A stretch of 64,000 nt of DNA from Methylobacterium mesophilicum (GCF_022179445.1 NZ_BPQU01000005.1:62001-126000), one strand, 5' to 3'; counted from the stretch's first letter, positions 52,712-61,498 are shown. Numbers and translations are program-made. The notes: generated by a model not told the origin, from the letters alone.

Positions 52712-53567
52712 CTTCCGGCTCCCGGATACGATGGAGATATCGACGCTGGCAGGCTTAGACATCGGGCATCGACGGGTCTCCCCGTGCGGTTCCCTTCGCG
52801 TCGCAGGTGCCTCTCCGAGAGCGAGGACCTGTCCGGACCCGGGTTTAATCCCGGTGTCGTCAATTTCGCGATCGATCGTCGGGCCGATATTCAATATTCA
52901 GGCGAGACAGATAGTGCGGACGCCGCCGAACCGCGCTGAGTCGGACGGATATACCATGTGGCCGACAGTAGATCCATGTCGCATGCTGCGGTCGATGGAA
53001 TTCATCACGCTGCGAAGCGCGCGCCGCCCGGGCGGGCCTTCCGGCAGGAGCTGTCCTGGCTGGAGGATGGGGGCGACCCCGATGCCGGCCCGCGCCCGGT
53101 CGTCCTGACGGTCGGCGGGACCGCCGGCGTGGCGCTGTGACGGAAACTCCCGGGAGGGCAGGGGCCGCGGCGCCGGTGACGGACGGCACGCCGATACGGG
53201 GAGCGGCGTAGATCGACGTCAGTCGGCCGCCCACCGTCATCGCGAGCGCAACGAAGCAAGCCAGTGCGGCGCGCGATCTCCGGACGTGGCGTTTCCCTGG
53301 GTTTCTTCGCTCCGCTCGCGATGACGACATGGGGGTGCATCAGTCGCAGCGAGGCGGACTCGGCTGACGACGGCATGACCCAACCCGAACGTTTCGGGCA
53401 CGCCGTTGGCGACCTTGAGTGCGACGGTGATACTGGACGGTTCGGGGGCGTGTGGAAAACCTGATGCAATCCAGAGCAAGCAACCGTGCGCCGGTTTGCA
53501 GACTACGCAATCACTCAGAAAAAAACCCGCCGCGGTGAGCGGCGGGTCTGAGAGATCCCGAAAGACC
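52712..53567. repeat. 856-bp gap with palindromic repeat, family 3 copy 2 (53231-53327)
   Basis: CCACCGTCATCGCGAGCG...CGCTCGCGATGACG is the clear feature. Short open frames exist (one near 52976-53140) but show no convincing start site or family. The right end holds the ssb terminator. Confidence 0.65.
53519..53547 (-). terminator. Rho-independent terminator of ssb
   Basis: On the minus strand, CCCGCCGC, loop TCACC, GCGGCGGG, then TTTTTTT: a perfect 8-bp stem about 20 bp after the ssb stop. Confidence 0.9.
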
Positions 53568-54140
53568 CTAGAACGGGATATCGTCGTCCAGGTCGTAGCC
53601 ACCGCGGGCCCCGCCGCCACCGCCGCCGGACGAAGCCGGGGCCGGACGTCCGCCGCCGCCGCCCTGGGCGCGGCCGCCGCCGAAATCACCGCCGCGTTCG
53701 CCGCCCCGGCCGCCGCCGGACTCGCCGCCGCGGCTGATCTGGCCGCCGCCCTCGTCCTCGCCCGCGAAGTCGCCGCCGCCACCGCCGCTGCGGCCGTCGA
53801 GGATCGTCATCTCACCGCGGAAGCGCTGGAGCACCACCTCGGTGGTATACTTCTCGACGCCGGAATTGTCGGTCCACTTCCGGGTCTGGAGCTGGCCCTC
53901 GATGTAGACCTTCGAGCCCTTGCGCAGGTACTGCTCGGCCACCCGGGCGAGGTTGTCGTTGTAGATCACGACCGAGTGCCACTCGGTCTTCTCCTTGCGC
54001 TCGCCGGAGGCCTTGTCCTTCCACGACTCGGACGTCGCCAGCCGCAGGTTGCAGACCGGGTCGCCCGAGCCCAGGCGGCGCATCTCCGGGTCGCGCCCGA
54101 GGTTGCCCACCAGAATCACCTTGTTGACGCTGCCCGCCAT
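53568..54140 (-). CDS. ssb: Single-stranded DNA-binding protein
   Basis: 190 residues. The N-terminal OB fold ([37 protein letters not shown]) is followed by a ~65-residue Gly-rich linker and the acidic tip DLDDDIPF that recruits partner proteins. It coats single-stranded DNA in replication and repair. A LexA-type box lies about 130 bp upstream, so SOS induction is likely. Confidence 0.95.
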   Translation of the reverse strand: MAGSVNKVILVGNLGRDPEMRRLGSGDPVCNLRLATSESWKDKASGERKEKTEWHSVVIYNDNLARVAEQYLRKGSKVYIEGQLQTRKWTDNSGVEKYTTEVVLQRFRGEMTILDGRSGGGGGDFAGEDEGGGQISRGGESGGGRGGERGGDFGGGRAQGGGGGRPAPASSGGGGGGARGGYDLDDDIPF

Positions 54141-54272
54141 CGCTCTCTCCTCACCGTACGGATCTCACTGGGCTCATCACCCGGCGGCCGGGGACTCATG
54201 CGCCCGGGCCGTCGGAGCGGCAACCTGCGGTCGCGGATTGTGCCCGTAATCCGCAACTCGCCGACGATGTTT

Positions 54273-54287
54273 GTTCTATCTCTGTTC
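54273..54287. promoter_or_regulatory. LexA-type SOS box upstream of ssb
   Basis: GTTC at 54273-54276 and GTTC at 54284-54287 are separated by exactly 7 bp, the alphaproteobacterial LexA consensus GTTC-N7-GTTC. It lies between ssb and the CurA-like gene. ssb is a known SOS gene in this class, which supports the call; the distance to the start codon (~130 bp) is on the long side. Confidence 0.6.
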
Positions 54288-54308
54288 CACCGAATCGGCA
54301 AGATCCGC

Positions 54309-55325
54309 TTAAGGGATATGCACAACCAGCTTGCCGAAATTCCGGCCCTTCAGCAGGCCGATGAACGCCTCGGGCGCGTTCTCCAGGCCCTCGACCACGT
54401 CCTCCCGGTAGCGGACCTTGCCCTCCCGGATCCACGCCCCGACCTCCTGCCGGAAGATCTCGGCCTGGTCGGCGAAATCCCAGACGATGAAGCCCTGGAT
54501 GTGCAGGCGGTTGGTCAGGACGGAGCGCATCAGGCCGGGGAGCCGGTCCGGGCCGGGGGGCGCCTCGGTGGCGTTGTAGGCCGAGACCAGGCCGCAGACC
54601 GGGATCCGGGCGAACGGATTGAGCAGCGGCATCACGGCGGAAAAGACCGCGCCGCCGACATTCTCGAAATACACGTCGATGCCCTTGGGGCAGGCCTCGG
54701 CCAGCGCCCCGGGCAGGTCGGATCCGCGATGGTCCACCGCCGCGTCGAAGCCGAACTCCTCCGTGAGGTAGCGGCACTTGTCCGGCCCGCCCGCGATCCC
54801 CACCGCCCGGGCGCCCTTCAGCCTGGCGATCTGCCCGACCAGCGACCCCACCGGCCCGGCGGCGGCGGCCACCACCACGGTCTCCCCGGGCTTCGGCTGC
54901 CCGATATTGAGCAGGCCGGTATACGCGGTCATACCCGGCATCCCGAGCACGCCGACCGCCGTCGAGGGCGGGGCGGCGTCCGGATCGACCCGGCGGGTGC
55001 CCTTGCCGTCGCTCGCAAAAAATTCCTGCCAGCCCGCGAAGGCCGTTCGCAGCTCCCCGACCGGGATATCCGGATGCTTCGACGCGACGACCTCGCCGAC
55101 CACCTCGGCGGTGATCGGCTCGCCGATCTGCACCGGGGTCGCGTAGGATTTCGCGTCGCTCATCCGGCCGCGCATATACGGGTCGAGCGACAGCCAGCGG
55201 GTGCGCAGCAGGATCTGGCCCGGCCCGATCTCCGGCACCGGCCCCTCCTCCAGGCGAAAGTTTTCGGGCTTAGGCTCCCCGTGCGGGCGCGACGCCAGGA
55301 CGATGCGGCGGTTCACGGCGTTCAT
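54309..55325 (-). CDS. NADP-dependent medium-chain reductase, CurA/leukotriene B4 dehydrogenase-like
   Basis: 338 residues. No zinc ligands; GMPGMTAYTGL and AAAAGPVGSLVGQIARLKGARAVG (NADPH site) plus IQGFIVWDFADQ are typical of the zinc-independent 2-alkenal reductase subgroup. It likely reduces alpha,beta-unsaturated carbonyls, a detoxifying function. Same strand as ssb, 168 bp upstream of it. Confidence 0.9.
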   Translation of the reverse strand: MNAVNRRIVLASRPHGEPKPENFRLEEGPVPEIGPGQILLRTRWLSLDPYMRGRMSDAKSYATPVQIGEPITAEVVGEVVASKHPDIPVGELRTAFAGWQEFFASDGKGTRRVDPDAAPPSTAVGVLGMPGMTAYTGLLNIGQPKPGETVVVAAAAGPVGSLVGQIARLKGARAVGIAGGPDKCRYLTEEFGFDAAVDHRGSDLPGALAEACPKGIDVYFENVGGAVFSAVMPLLNPFARIPVCGLVSAYNATEAPPGPDRLPGLMRSVLTNRLHIQGFIVWDFADQAEIFRQEVGAWIREGKVRYREDVVEGLENAPEAFIGLLKGRNFGKLVVHIP

Positions 55326-55433
55326 GAAAGACTCCCGGGTGTTCTGCCTGCGACCCCCGATCTGGGGCGCGAGGCGGCGGCGGCCAATGGGGCGCCCCGC
55401 GCGTTGACCGGGATCGGCGGGCCAGGAGGCACG

Positions 55434-55829
55434 ATGCGCGCGACCCTGATCGGCCTCGGACTGGCCGCCCTGACGGCAGGAGCCACGATGGCCGGACCGC
55501 TCGACGCCTATCGCTGGCGCTCCCGGGTGCTGGTGCTGTCGGCCCCCGATCCGGACGACCCGGACCTGCGGGCGCAGCGGGCGGCGCTCGGCCCGATGCG
55601 GGGCGGGGCGGCCGAGCGCGACCTCGTGGTGCTGGAGGTGGTCGGGGACGGCGCCGCGGCCCGGGCCTTGCGCGCGCACCTGTCCCTGCCGGCGGGCGAG
55701 TTCCGTGCGGTCCTGGTCGGCAAGGACGGTGGCGCCAAGCTCACGGAGGCGGCGCCGATCCCGCCCCAAAAACTGTTCGCCACGATCGACGCGATGCCGA
55801 TGCGGCGGGGCGAGATCCGAGGCCGCTGA
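55434..55829 (+). CDS. DUF4174 domain protein, secreted
   Basis: 131 residues from ATG 55434, with AGGAGG 6 bp upstream. N-terminal hydrophobic segment (TLIGLGLAALTAGATMA), then the DUF4174 text YRWRSRVLVLSAPDPDDPDLRAQR and FRAVLVGKDGGAKL. The fold is thought thioredoxin-like but without a CxxC. Function unknown. Confidence 0.85.
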   Translation: MRATLIGLGLAALTAGATMAGPLDAYRWRSRVLVLSAPDPDDPDLRAQRAALGPMRGGAAERDLVVLEVVGDGAAARALRAHLSLPAGEFRAVLVGKDGGAKLTEAAPIPPQKLFATIDAMPMRRGEIRGR

Positions 55830-55978
55830 CGGGCTGCGGCGGACCCGGTTTCCGGGGATGGCGGGGCCTCCGGACACCAACGGTTAAGCCTACCGGCCTA
55901 TCACCGGGCGGTGTCGGCGGCCGTGGTCCGGCCGTCCGTTGTGGCCCCCCAGGACGCGCGAACGAGACCCTCGCATCG

Positions 55979-56155
55979 ATGACCCGAGAACAAGTCGCCA
56001 CTGCCATCCGCCGCGTCGTCAGCCTCCAGGTCGAGGACATCGAGCGCGCGGTCCGCGACGGTCACAAGACCATCGCGCTGAACGAGCTGGCGGATCTGAA
56101 CCGCCAGCTCAAGGCCTTCGCGGCCGCCCTCAAGAAGGCCCCGGCCCGGATCTGA
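55979..56155 (+). CDS. Very small helical protein, unknown
   Basis: 58 residues: MTREQVATAIRRVVSLQVEDIERA... Two amphipathic helices (res ~5-25 and ~32-52) separated by DGHKTIAL; no signal or membrane span. Could be a small regulatory or structural protein. The reading frame is convincing by codon pattern but the family is not known. Confidence 0.55.
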   Translation: MTREQVATAIRRVVSLQVEDIERAVRDGHKTIALNELADLNRQLKAFAAALKKAPARI

Positions 56156-56166
56156 TCCGGGTCGCC

Positions 56167-56529
56167 CTACCAGCGGGGTCCGCCCCAGCGGCGGGGCGGA
56201 ACGTCCTCCGGCGGGGGCGGGGGCGGGCCGCGGTCGAAGGCGGGCTCGTCGCAGACCCGGACCCGGCGGACCACCGGCGCCCCGTCCGGATCGAACCGGC
56301 GCCGGACGAACTCCCGGCACGCCTCGGGCGGTGCCGCCGAGAAGCGGGGCCTGCGGAACTCCGGTTCCGGCGGCGGGGGCGGGGGCCGCCGGTCGCGCTC
56401 GTAGCCGTCCCCCGGGCCGCCATAGCCGTGCGGGGGCGGCGGGCCGTCGAAGTCGGCGGCCAGCGCCGGGGCGGTGGCGAGCAGCAGGGCGCAGAACCCG
56501 GCGCGCCCAAAGACATGACGGAGGGGCAC
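56167..56529 (-). CDS. Secreted proline-rich small protein, unknown
   Basis: 120 residues with a signal peptide ending ALAADF. The mature part is Pro/Arg/Gly-rich (RRPPPPPPEPEFRRPRF) with two cysteines (EACREF, VRVCDE). Not of a family I recognise. Convergent with the 58-residue gene, 11 bp apart. Confidence 0.75.
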   Translation of the reverse strand: MPLRHVFGRAGFCALLLATAPALAADFDGPPPPHGYGGPGDGYERDRRPPPPPPEPEFRRPRFSAAPPEACREFVRRRFDPDGAPVVRRVRVCDEPAFDRGPPPPPPEDVPPRRWGGPRW

Positions 56530-56658
56530 TGTTCGGCCTCGGCAGGGACGGGCGGCGGGGATCGCGGCCCTCGATGCCGGAGACTGCGCCGCGCCGGCTG
56601 AACCCCCGCCGCGCCCCCCGTTGGCCGCCGTTCAGCCGGCTCCGTTCCGCAGCGCGCG

Positions 56659-57051
56659 TCAGTTCTGCATCGCGTTGATCTCGCACTGCGCGTAATCCGC
56701 GCTCGCCTTCACGTAGGCGTTGAGCTTCTGCGCGTAGGCCTCGGCGATCGGCCGGAACGCCTGCGCTTGCAGGTTGTAGGCCTTCACTGCGTCGTTGAAG
56801 CTGTAGGCCTCCCAGCCGGGGCAGCCGCCCTTGGCGTCGAGGCAGGCCGGCTTCTCGGGGAGCACGGGCTTGGTCGGGCGCAGAGCCGCCGGCGGCGCCT
56901 CCGGGGGCTTGCAGGCGGTGACCGCCGGGGCGGCGGCGACGGCCGGCGCTGCCTTGTCCGGAGTCGGCTTGGCGGGTGCGGGCTTGGCGGGCGCCGCCAG
57001 GGCGACGGCCGGGGCGAGCAGACCCGCGATGAGGAGAAGCGTGCCGCGCAT
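56659..57051 (-). CDS. Secreted Ala/Pro-rich protein, unknown
   Basis: 130 residues from ATG 57051, signal peptide ending AVALAAP. A low-complexity KPAPAKPTPDK region is followed by a cysteine-containing helical domain (ACLDAKGGCPGWEAYSFNDAVKAYNLQAQAF). Periplasmic or outer-membrane associated. Family not recognised. About 50 bp downstream of msrQ on the same strand. Confidence 0.8.
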   Translation of the reverse strand: MRGTLLLIAGLLAPAVALAAPAKPAPAKPTPDKAAPAVAAAPAVTACKPPEAPPAALRPTKPVLPEKPACLDAKGGCPGWEAYSFNDAVKAYNLQAQAFRPIAEAYAQKLNAYVKASADYAQCEINAMQN

Positions 57052-57103
57052 AGCCCAGGTCACTCCGCTGCGGCGAGATCCGCCGGCCGCGGGTTCTGCG
57101 GCA

Positions 57104-58051
57104 TCAGGCGGACGGCGACAAGGGTCGCGCGGCACCCGCACCGGTGCCCGTCCCGCGCGGCGCGGCCACGCGGTCCCGGCCGGCCCCCGGTTTGGCGGCT
57201 TTGCCGGCGGTGCGCCCGCCGCGCAGGAGCGCGATCGCGGGCATCAGCAGGCCGGTCGCCACGACCCACCAGGCCGGCCGGAGCGGGCCGGAGAAATCCA
57301 GGTTGGCCGCCAGCACGAGGCTGGCCGGGACGCCGCTGGCGAGCCCGTACCAGGCCGCCTCGAGCCCCGCGGTGGCGAGGCCGCCGAGGATCGCCAGCAG
57401 CAGCAGCGACCACGGCCGCTCCGGCAGCTTGAACCGCCGCATCGCCCGCCAGCCCATGAGCAGCAGGAACAGCCCGGCGGAGAAGACCGGGTCGCTGACG
57501 TCGATCTTCGACTGCAGGAAATAGTGGACGAGCGCCAGAACCGCGATCGTGTAGACGAGCCGGTGCAGCCGGTGCCAGTTCGGCCCGAGGGTGCGGATCG
57601 CCGCGTCCGTGGAGGTCAGCCCCAGGGCGATCAGGCCGATCAGCGCCACGAAGCCGATCGTCAGGTAGAGCCGCAGGGCGATCTCGGTGACGACCTTGGT
57701 CAGGATCAGGTTCTGGTCGACCGCATAGAGGGTGAGGTGCGCCACCGCGTAGGCCATCACGGTGACGCCGAGCATGCGCCGGACCACCAGCACCTTCGCC
57801 CAGTCGGCGATCCGGCGCAGCGGCGAGATCGCCAGCGAGAACAGCAGGAAGCGCACCGCCCACTCGCCGGTGGCGTGGATCAGCGCGGTGATCGGCTTGG
57901 CGCCCAGCGCGTCGAGCCGGTAGGCCCCCGCCAGGTACAGGGCCGGCGCGATGCAGGCCAGGAACACCGCGAGCTTCAGCCACGAGAGGCGTCCGGCCCG
58001 GTCGAGCCAGGGGAGGGGGATGCCGAGGGGAACAGCCAGGCGGTCGATCAT
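57104..58051 (-). CDS. msrQ: Heme-binding membrane subunit MsrQ
   Basis: 315 residues. A ferric-reductase-like membrane domain with about six helices; histidines for heme are seen in LIHATGEWAVRFL, AVAHLTLYAVD, RLHRLVYTIAVLALVHYF. MsrQ passes quinone electrons to the periplasmic methionine sulfoxide reductase MsrP. The C-terminus has a ~40-residue Ala/Gly/Pro-rich extension. No msrP gene is next to it. Confidence 0.9.
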   Translation of the reverse strand: MIDRLAVPLGIPLPWLDRAGRLSWLKLAVFLACIAPALYLAGAYRLDALGAKPITALIHATGEWAVRFLLFSLAISPLRRIADWAKVLVVRRMLGVTVMAYAVAHLTLYAVDQNLILTKVVTEIALRLYLTIGFVALIGLIALGLTSTDAAIRTLGPNWHRLHRLVYTIAVLALVHYFLQSKIDVSDPVFSAGLFLLLMGWRAMRRFKLPERPWSLLLLAILGGLATAGLEAAWYGLASGVPASLVLAANLDFSGPLRPAWWVVATGLLMPAIALLRGGRTAGKAAKPGAGRDRVAAPRGTGTGAGAARPLSPSA

Positions 58052-58239
58052 TGCTTTCGGACTTGGCCTTCTGACATCGGAAACGACGGGGCGCTCGGGC
58101 CAGGCTCTCGGAGAGCGAAACCGGTGCCCGTGGGGATCGCTCCCCGCGCGGGTCGGTTCGCCGCGGATGTCCCCGGTGTTACGCCGGCACGGTTGACCTC
58201 GCCGCCCAAGCGCCGAGATTGCTGGCGGACGGACACCGG

Positions 58240-59259
58240 ATGGATCCCATGCAGAACCGCAATCTCGGCCGCTCCGGCCTCAAGGTCTCGCCGATCTGCC
58301 TCGGCACGATGATGTTCGGCGGGCCCACCGACGAGGCTACCGCCGGCCGCATCGTCGGGAGCGCCCGGGAGGCGGGCGTCAATTTCATCGACACGGCCGA
58401 CGTCTACACCGAGGGCCGCTCGGAGGAGATCACCGGCCGGGCGATCAAGGGCGACCGCGCCGCCTGGATCCTGGCCACCAAGGTCGCCAACCCGACCGGC
58501 CAGGGCGTCAACGACCGCGGCCTCTCGCGCGTCCACGTGCTGAAGGCCGCCGAGGACAGCCTGCGCCGGCTCGGCACCGAATTCATCGACATCTACTACC
58601 TCCACAAGGAGGACCACGATACGCCGCTGGCCGAGACCGTACGGGCGATGGCCGACCTCGTGCGGGCGGGCAAGATCCGCCATTTCGGCGTCTCGAACCA
58701 TCGCTCCTGGCGGGTCGCCGAGATCTGCCGGCTCTGCGACGAGGCCGGCATCGACCGGCCGGTGGTGAGCCAGCCCTATTACAACGCCTTCAACCGGATG
58801 CCCGAGACCGAGCACCTGCCGGCCTGCGCCCATTACGGGCTCGGCGTCGTCCCGTACTCGCCCCTCGCCCGGGGCGTGCTGACCGGCAAGTACGATCCGG
58901 ACGCCCCGCCGCCGGCCGAATCCCGCGCCGGCCGCCAGGACACCCGGATGATGCAGACCGAGTGGCGCCCGGAATCCCTGCGCATCGCCCGCACCCTGAA
59001 GGAGCACGCCGAGGCCCGCGGCATCACGGCCGGGCAGTTCGCCACCGCCTGGGTGCTGAACAACCGCCTGATCACCGGCGTCATCGCCGGGCCGCGCACC
59101 GAGGCGCAGTGGCAGGAATATCTCGGCGCCCTCGACTACGCCTTCACCCCGGAGGACGAGGCGCTGGTGGACGGCTTCGTGGCCGCCGGGCACCCGACCA
59201 CCCCGGGCTACAACGATCCGGCCTATCCGCTTGAGGGGCGGGTGCCGCGGGGCGTTTGA
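58240..59259 (+). CDS. Aldo/keto reductase
   Basis: 339 residues from ATG 58240; ATG 58249 (MQNRNLGRSGLKVS) is equally plausible. Catalytic tetrad residues: Asp/Tyr in DTADVYTEGRSEE, Lys in ATKVANPTG and His in YYLHKEDHDT. NADPH-binding text near the C-terminus (GVIAGPRTEAQWQE). Reduces carbonyl compounds; substrate unknown. Confidence 0.92.
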   Translation: MDPMQNRNLGRSGLKVSPICLGTMMFGGPTDEATAGRIVGSAREAGVNFIDTADVYTEGRSEEITGRAIKGDRAAWILATKVANPTGQGVNDRGLSRVHVLKAAEDSLRRLGTEFIDIYYLHKEDHDTPLAETVRAMADLVRAGKIRHFGVSNHRSWRVAEICRLCDEAGIDRPVVSQPYYNAFNRMPETEHLPACAHYGLGVVPYSPLARGVLTGKYDPDAPPPAESRAGRQDTRMMQTEWRPESLRIARTLKEHAEARGITAGQFATAWVLNNRLITGVIAGPRTEAQWQEYLGALDYAFTPEDEALVDGFVAAGHPTTPGYNDPAYPLEGRVPRGV

Positions 59260-59341
59260 GTAGCCAAATTCTGCGCCGGCCTATGCATTGTGAGCCGTCC
59301 GCACCGTGTTGAAGTCCGGGTTGGCAAGAGGATCGGCGACG

Positions 59342-59635
59342 ATGGCCGCTCACGCGAAAGAAAAGGTCAAATCTGTGCCGAGGGCCAAGTCGGTCCGGGC
59401 GCAGGTTGATCCGGGCGTCAAGCTAGAGGCCGAAGCTGTTCTCGGCGCGGTCGGACTCTCGTTGTCCGACGCGTTCCGCCTGATGCTTGAACGGGTCGTC
59501 GCCGAAGGGCGGCTGCCCTTCGATCCGCTCGTCCCGAACGACGAGACCATCGCGGCTTTGCGCGCGAACCTCGCCGGCGATGTGATCCATGTCGGCGATC
59601 CGTCGAACCTCCTCGCCGTCCTTGACGCCGACTGA
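59342..59635 (+). CDS. RelB/DinJ-family antitoxin, orphan
   Basis: 97 residues from ATG 59342. The ribbon-helix-helix and dimer core VRAQVDPGVKLEAEAVLGAVGLSLSDAFRLMLERVVAEGRLPFDP is typical of DinJ. The usual YafQ/RelE toxin should follow by a few bases but no open frame of that kind exists; instead GC content falls sharply about 50 bp later. So an orphan antitoxin or a truncated module. Confidence 0.82.
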   Translation: MAAHAKEKVKSVPRAKSVRAQVDPGVKLEAEAVLGAVGLSLSDAFRLMLERVVAEGRLPFDPLVPNDETIAALRANLAGDVIHVGDPSNLLAVLDAD

Positions 59636-59785
59636 CGATAGGCCGTCGGCAACGACCCCGTCCGCGCTGGCAGCTGCGAAAACAATCAAATCCAGTTATG
59701 GAACATTGTTAAATCGCTGCGCTCGCGAAACCTGTTACGCCCCCGCCGGGTGGATGTGGGCCACATAGGAAAGTGGATTTCGGCG

Positions 59786-60268
59786 ATGAGCGCCTATGAC
59801 GTGGTAAAAGATTTTGCTGGGCCCGTCGCAACCATTTGCGCTGCTGTGGCGGCTACAAGCATAACAGGTTTATTCGCGGCGAAACAGTGGCAAACTGCTT
59901 ATATGCAGGCTCAAATAGCGCTTGATAAACTTAAAATTGATACATTTGGTGATCGGATGGCTGTGCTAAAAGCAACTCGATCTTTGATGAGGCTCGTTGT
60001 AAGTACGCGATCTGGCGAGGTTCCAGATCTGCATAAAATGCAGGAACTCCGACGAACAATCGATGACGGGCGTTTCCTATTCAATTCAGAAATCCGATTG
60101 TATTTAAATAATATTGTAAATACTTGTTATGATGTAATCAATTTCACTCCTAATTTGACCGGTCAGGCGCTGACGGAAGACCAGCACAAAGAATTAATCA
60201 AACGTACTGAAGCTACTAAAACTATTATACAAGAAATGAGACGGCTGCCGGAGATACTTGAAAAATAA
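59786..60268 (+). CDS. Membrane-anchored protein of unknown function in an AT-rich island
   Basis: 160 residues from ATG 59786 (GTG 59750 also in frame). An N-terminal hydrophobic span (GPVATICAAVAATSITGLFAA) anchors a cytoplasmic, largely helical domain (LYLNNIVNTCYDVINF and a C-terminal helix). Codons are strikingly AT-rich compared with all flanking genes, indicating recent acquisition. Family not recognised; membrane-anchored helical proteins of this kind occur in defence and phage-derived loci (inference). Confidence 0.75.
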   Translation: MSAYDVVKDFAGPVATICAAVAATSITGLFAAKQWQTAYMQAQIALDKLKIDTFGDRMAVLKATRSLMRLVVSTRSGEVPDLHKMQELRRTIDDGRFLFNSEIRLYLNNIVNTCYDVINFTPNLTGQALTEDQHKELIKRTEATKTIIQEMRRLPEILEK

Positions 60269-60310
60269 ATTGCGCCAAATTTCCTACGTAATACGGCCGT
60301 AATCGATTAT

Positions 60311-60439
60311 ATGTCTGGTGGAATTTTAGGTTTCATTGGCGTTGGCACGATGGCTGCGCGATACGCAATCGCATGCGCTCTTTTGATATTTATATTTATT
60401 GCTTTGCTTGCGGCGGGGGTGACAATGGCGAGGCCGTGA
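60311..60439 (+). CDS. Possible 42-residue single-span membrane peptide
   Basis: MSGGILGFIGVGTMAARYAI... then a strongly hydrophobic span (ACALLIFIFIALLAAGVTM) and a short basic end. AT-rich like its neighbour. There is no good ribosome-binding site, so expression is uncertain. Size and shape resemble holin-like or toxic small membrane peptides. Confidence 0.35.
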   Translation: MSGGILGFIGVGTMAARYAIACALLIFIFIALLAAGVTMARP

Positions 60440-60576
60440 GATGTCACGCCAACTCAGGCGAGAAATTTCAAATGTGAGACGCGACCGATCATCGATCCAC
60501 CTTGCGCTCACGACCGACCGCGGCTATCTATCGTTCAACAGTTCTGATGGCAGTCGAAAGGCTGCGGTTCGGGAGT

Positions 60577-60604
60577 GGGCCCCACCGGGTCCGCTCTTTT
60601 TTTT
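60577..60604 (+). terminator. Terminator-like hairpin with T8 run in front of rimP
   Basis: GGGCCC-CACC-GGGTCC (6-bp stem, one G-U pair) is followed by GCTCTTTTTTTT. It would stop transcripts entering from the AT-rich island. Since it is only ~80 bp before rimP it might alternatively act as a leader attenuator for the rimP-nusA operon. Confidence 0.55.
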
Positions 60605-60685
60605 CGCCGCGTCGGGTTTGGACGCGCGAGGCCGCAGGCCGGGATGTGCCACCCAGGACGCCGCAAGGGTTGCGCGCTGATATCC

Positions 60686-61498
60686 ATGTCGTCCGAGATC
60701 GAAGCGGATCTGTCCGAGAAGCGCCTGGTCCGAGAGACCGGCGTCGCCGCGCGCGTGGTGCAGGTGATCGAGGGGCCGGTCCAGGGCCTCGGGTTCCGGC
60801 TGGTCCGGGTCAAGGTCACCAACACCAACGGCTGCACCGTCCAGATCATGGCGGAGCGGCCGGACGGCACCTTCTCGATCGACGATTGCGAGGCGGTCAG
60901 CCGCGCGATCTCGCCGGTCCTCGACGTCGACGATCCGGTGGGCGCCGCCTACAACCTGGAGATCTCCTCCCCGGGGATCGACCGGCCTCTGGTGCGGGTC
61001 TCGGACTTCGCCCGCTGGGTCGGCTACGAGGTCAAGGTCGAGCTGAGCCCGCCCCTCGACGGCCGCAAGCGGTTCCGCGGGATCCTCGGCGCTCCGGACC
61101 CGGAGGCGCTGACCGTCCCGATCGACCTGCCCGACGTGAAGGAAGGCCTGCCGAGCCGGGTCGACCTGCCGCTGCGGGATCTCGCCGAGGCGCATCTCGT
61201 CCTCACCGACGAACTGATCCGCGAATCCCTGCGCCGCGGCGGGCCGCCCGCCGACGACGCGGACGCGCTGGATGAGGACGACGCGGCGGAGGACGAGGAC
61301 GCGGACGACGCGCCGGCGGTCCCGGCCCGGCCGGCGCCCCGGCCGCAGGGTCCGAAGGCCAAGGCCGTCAAGGCCGCCAAGGTCGGCGGCAAGCCGGCCC
61401 CGAAGGCCGCGAAAGACAAGAAACCGCCGCGCACCGGTCCCAAGAAGCCGGTCGTGTCCAAGGCGTCCCGGCTGAAGGGCCGCGACGACCTGCATTGA
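60686..61498 (+). CDS. rimP: Ribosome maturation factor RimP
   Basis: 270 residues from ATG 60686. The RimP core has [29 protein letters not shown] and [14 protein letters not shown]. It acts in 30S subunit assembly. The last ~95 residues are an acidic stretch then a Lys/Pro/Ala-rich tail, longer than in E. coli and usual in Rhizobiales. First gene of the conserved rimP-nusA-ylxR-infB operon. Confidence 0.95.
   Translation: MSSEIEADLSEKRLVRETGVAARVVQVIEGPVQGLGFRLVRVKVTNTNGCTVQIMAERPDGTFSIDDCEAVSRAISPVLDVDDPVGAAYNLEISSPGIDRPLVRVSDFARWVGYEVKVELSPPLDGRKRFRGILGAPDPEALTVPIDLPDVKEGLPSRVDLPLRDLAEAHLVLTDELIRESLRRGGPPADDADALDEDDAAEDEDADDAPAVPARPAPRPQGPKAKAVKAAKVGGKPAPKAAKDKKPPRTGPKKPVVSKASRLKGRDDLH

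Larger units (their letters stand above)
60269..60685. other. AT-rich gap before rimP
   Basis: 417 bp whose first 270 bp continue the AT-rich island and carry a possible 42-residue membrane peptide (listed separately). The right part returns to normal GC and holds a terminator-like hairpin with a T8 run. A 79-residue open frame from 60441 crosses that hairpin and is not believed. Confidence 0.5.

Noticed and set aside
52958..53140. 60-residue open frame in the long gap before ssb
   Set aside because: No ribosome-binding site, atypical composition and no recognisable family; treated as non-coding.
60311..60350. GFIGVGTMA start as a remnant of a dehydrogenase gene
   Set aside because: The resemblance to a Rossmann motif is short and the rest is a hydrophobic span; coincidence is more likely.
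60441..60680. 79-residue open frame after the small membrane peptide
   Set aside because: It runs through the terminator hairpin and T-run, crosses a sharp composition change and resembles no family.
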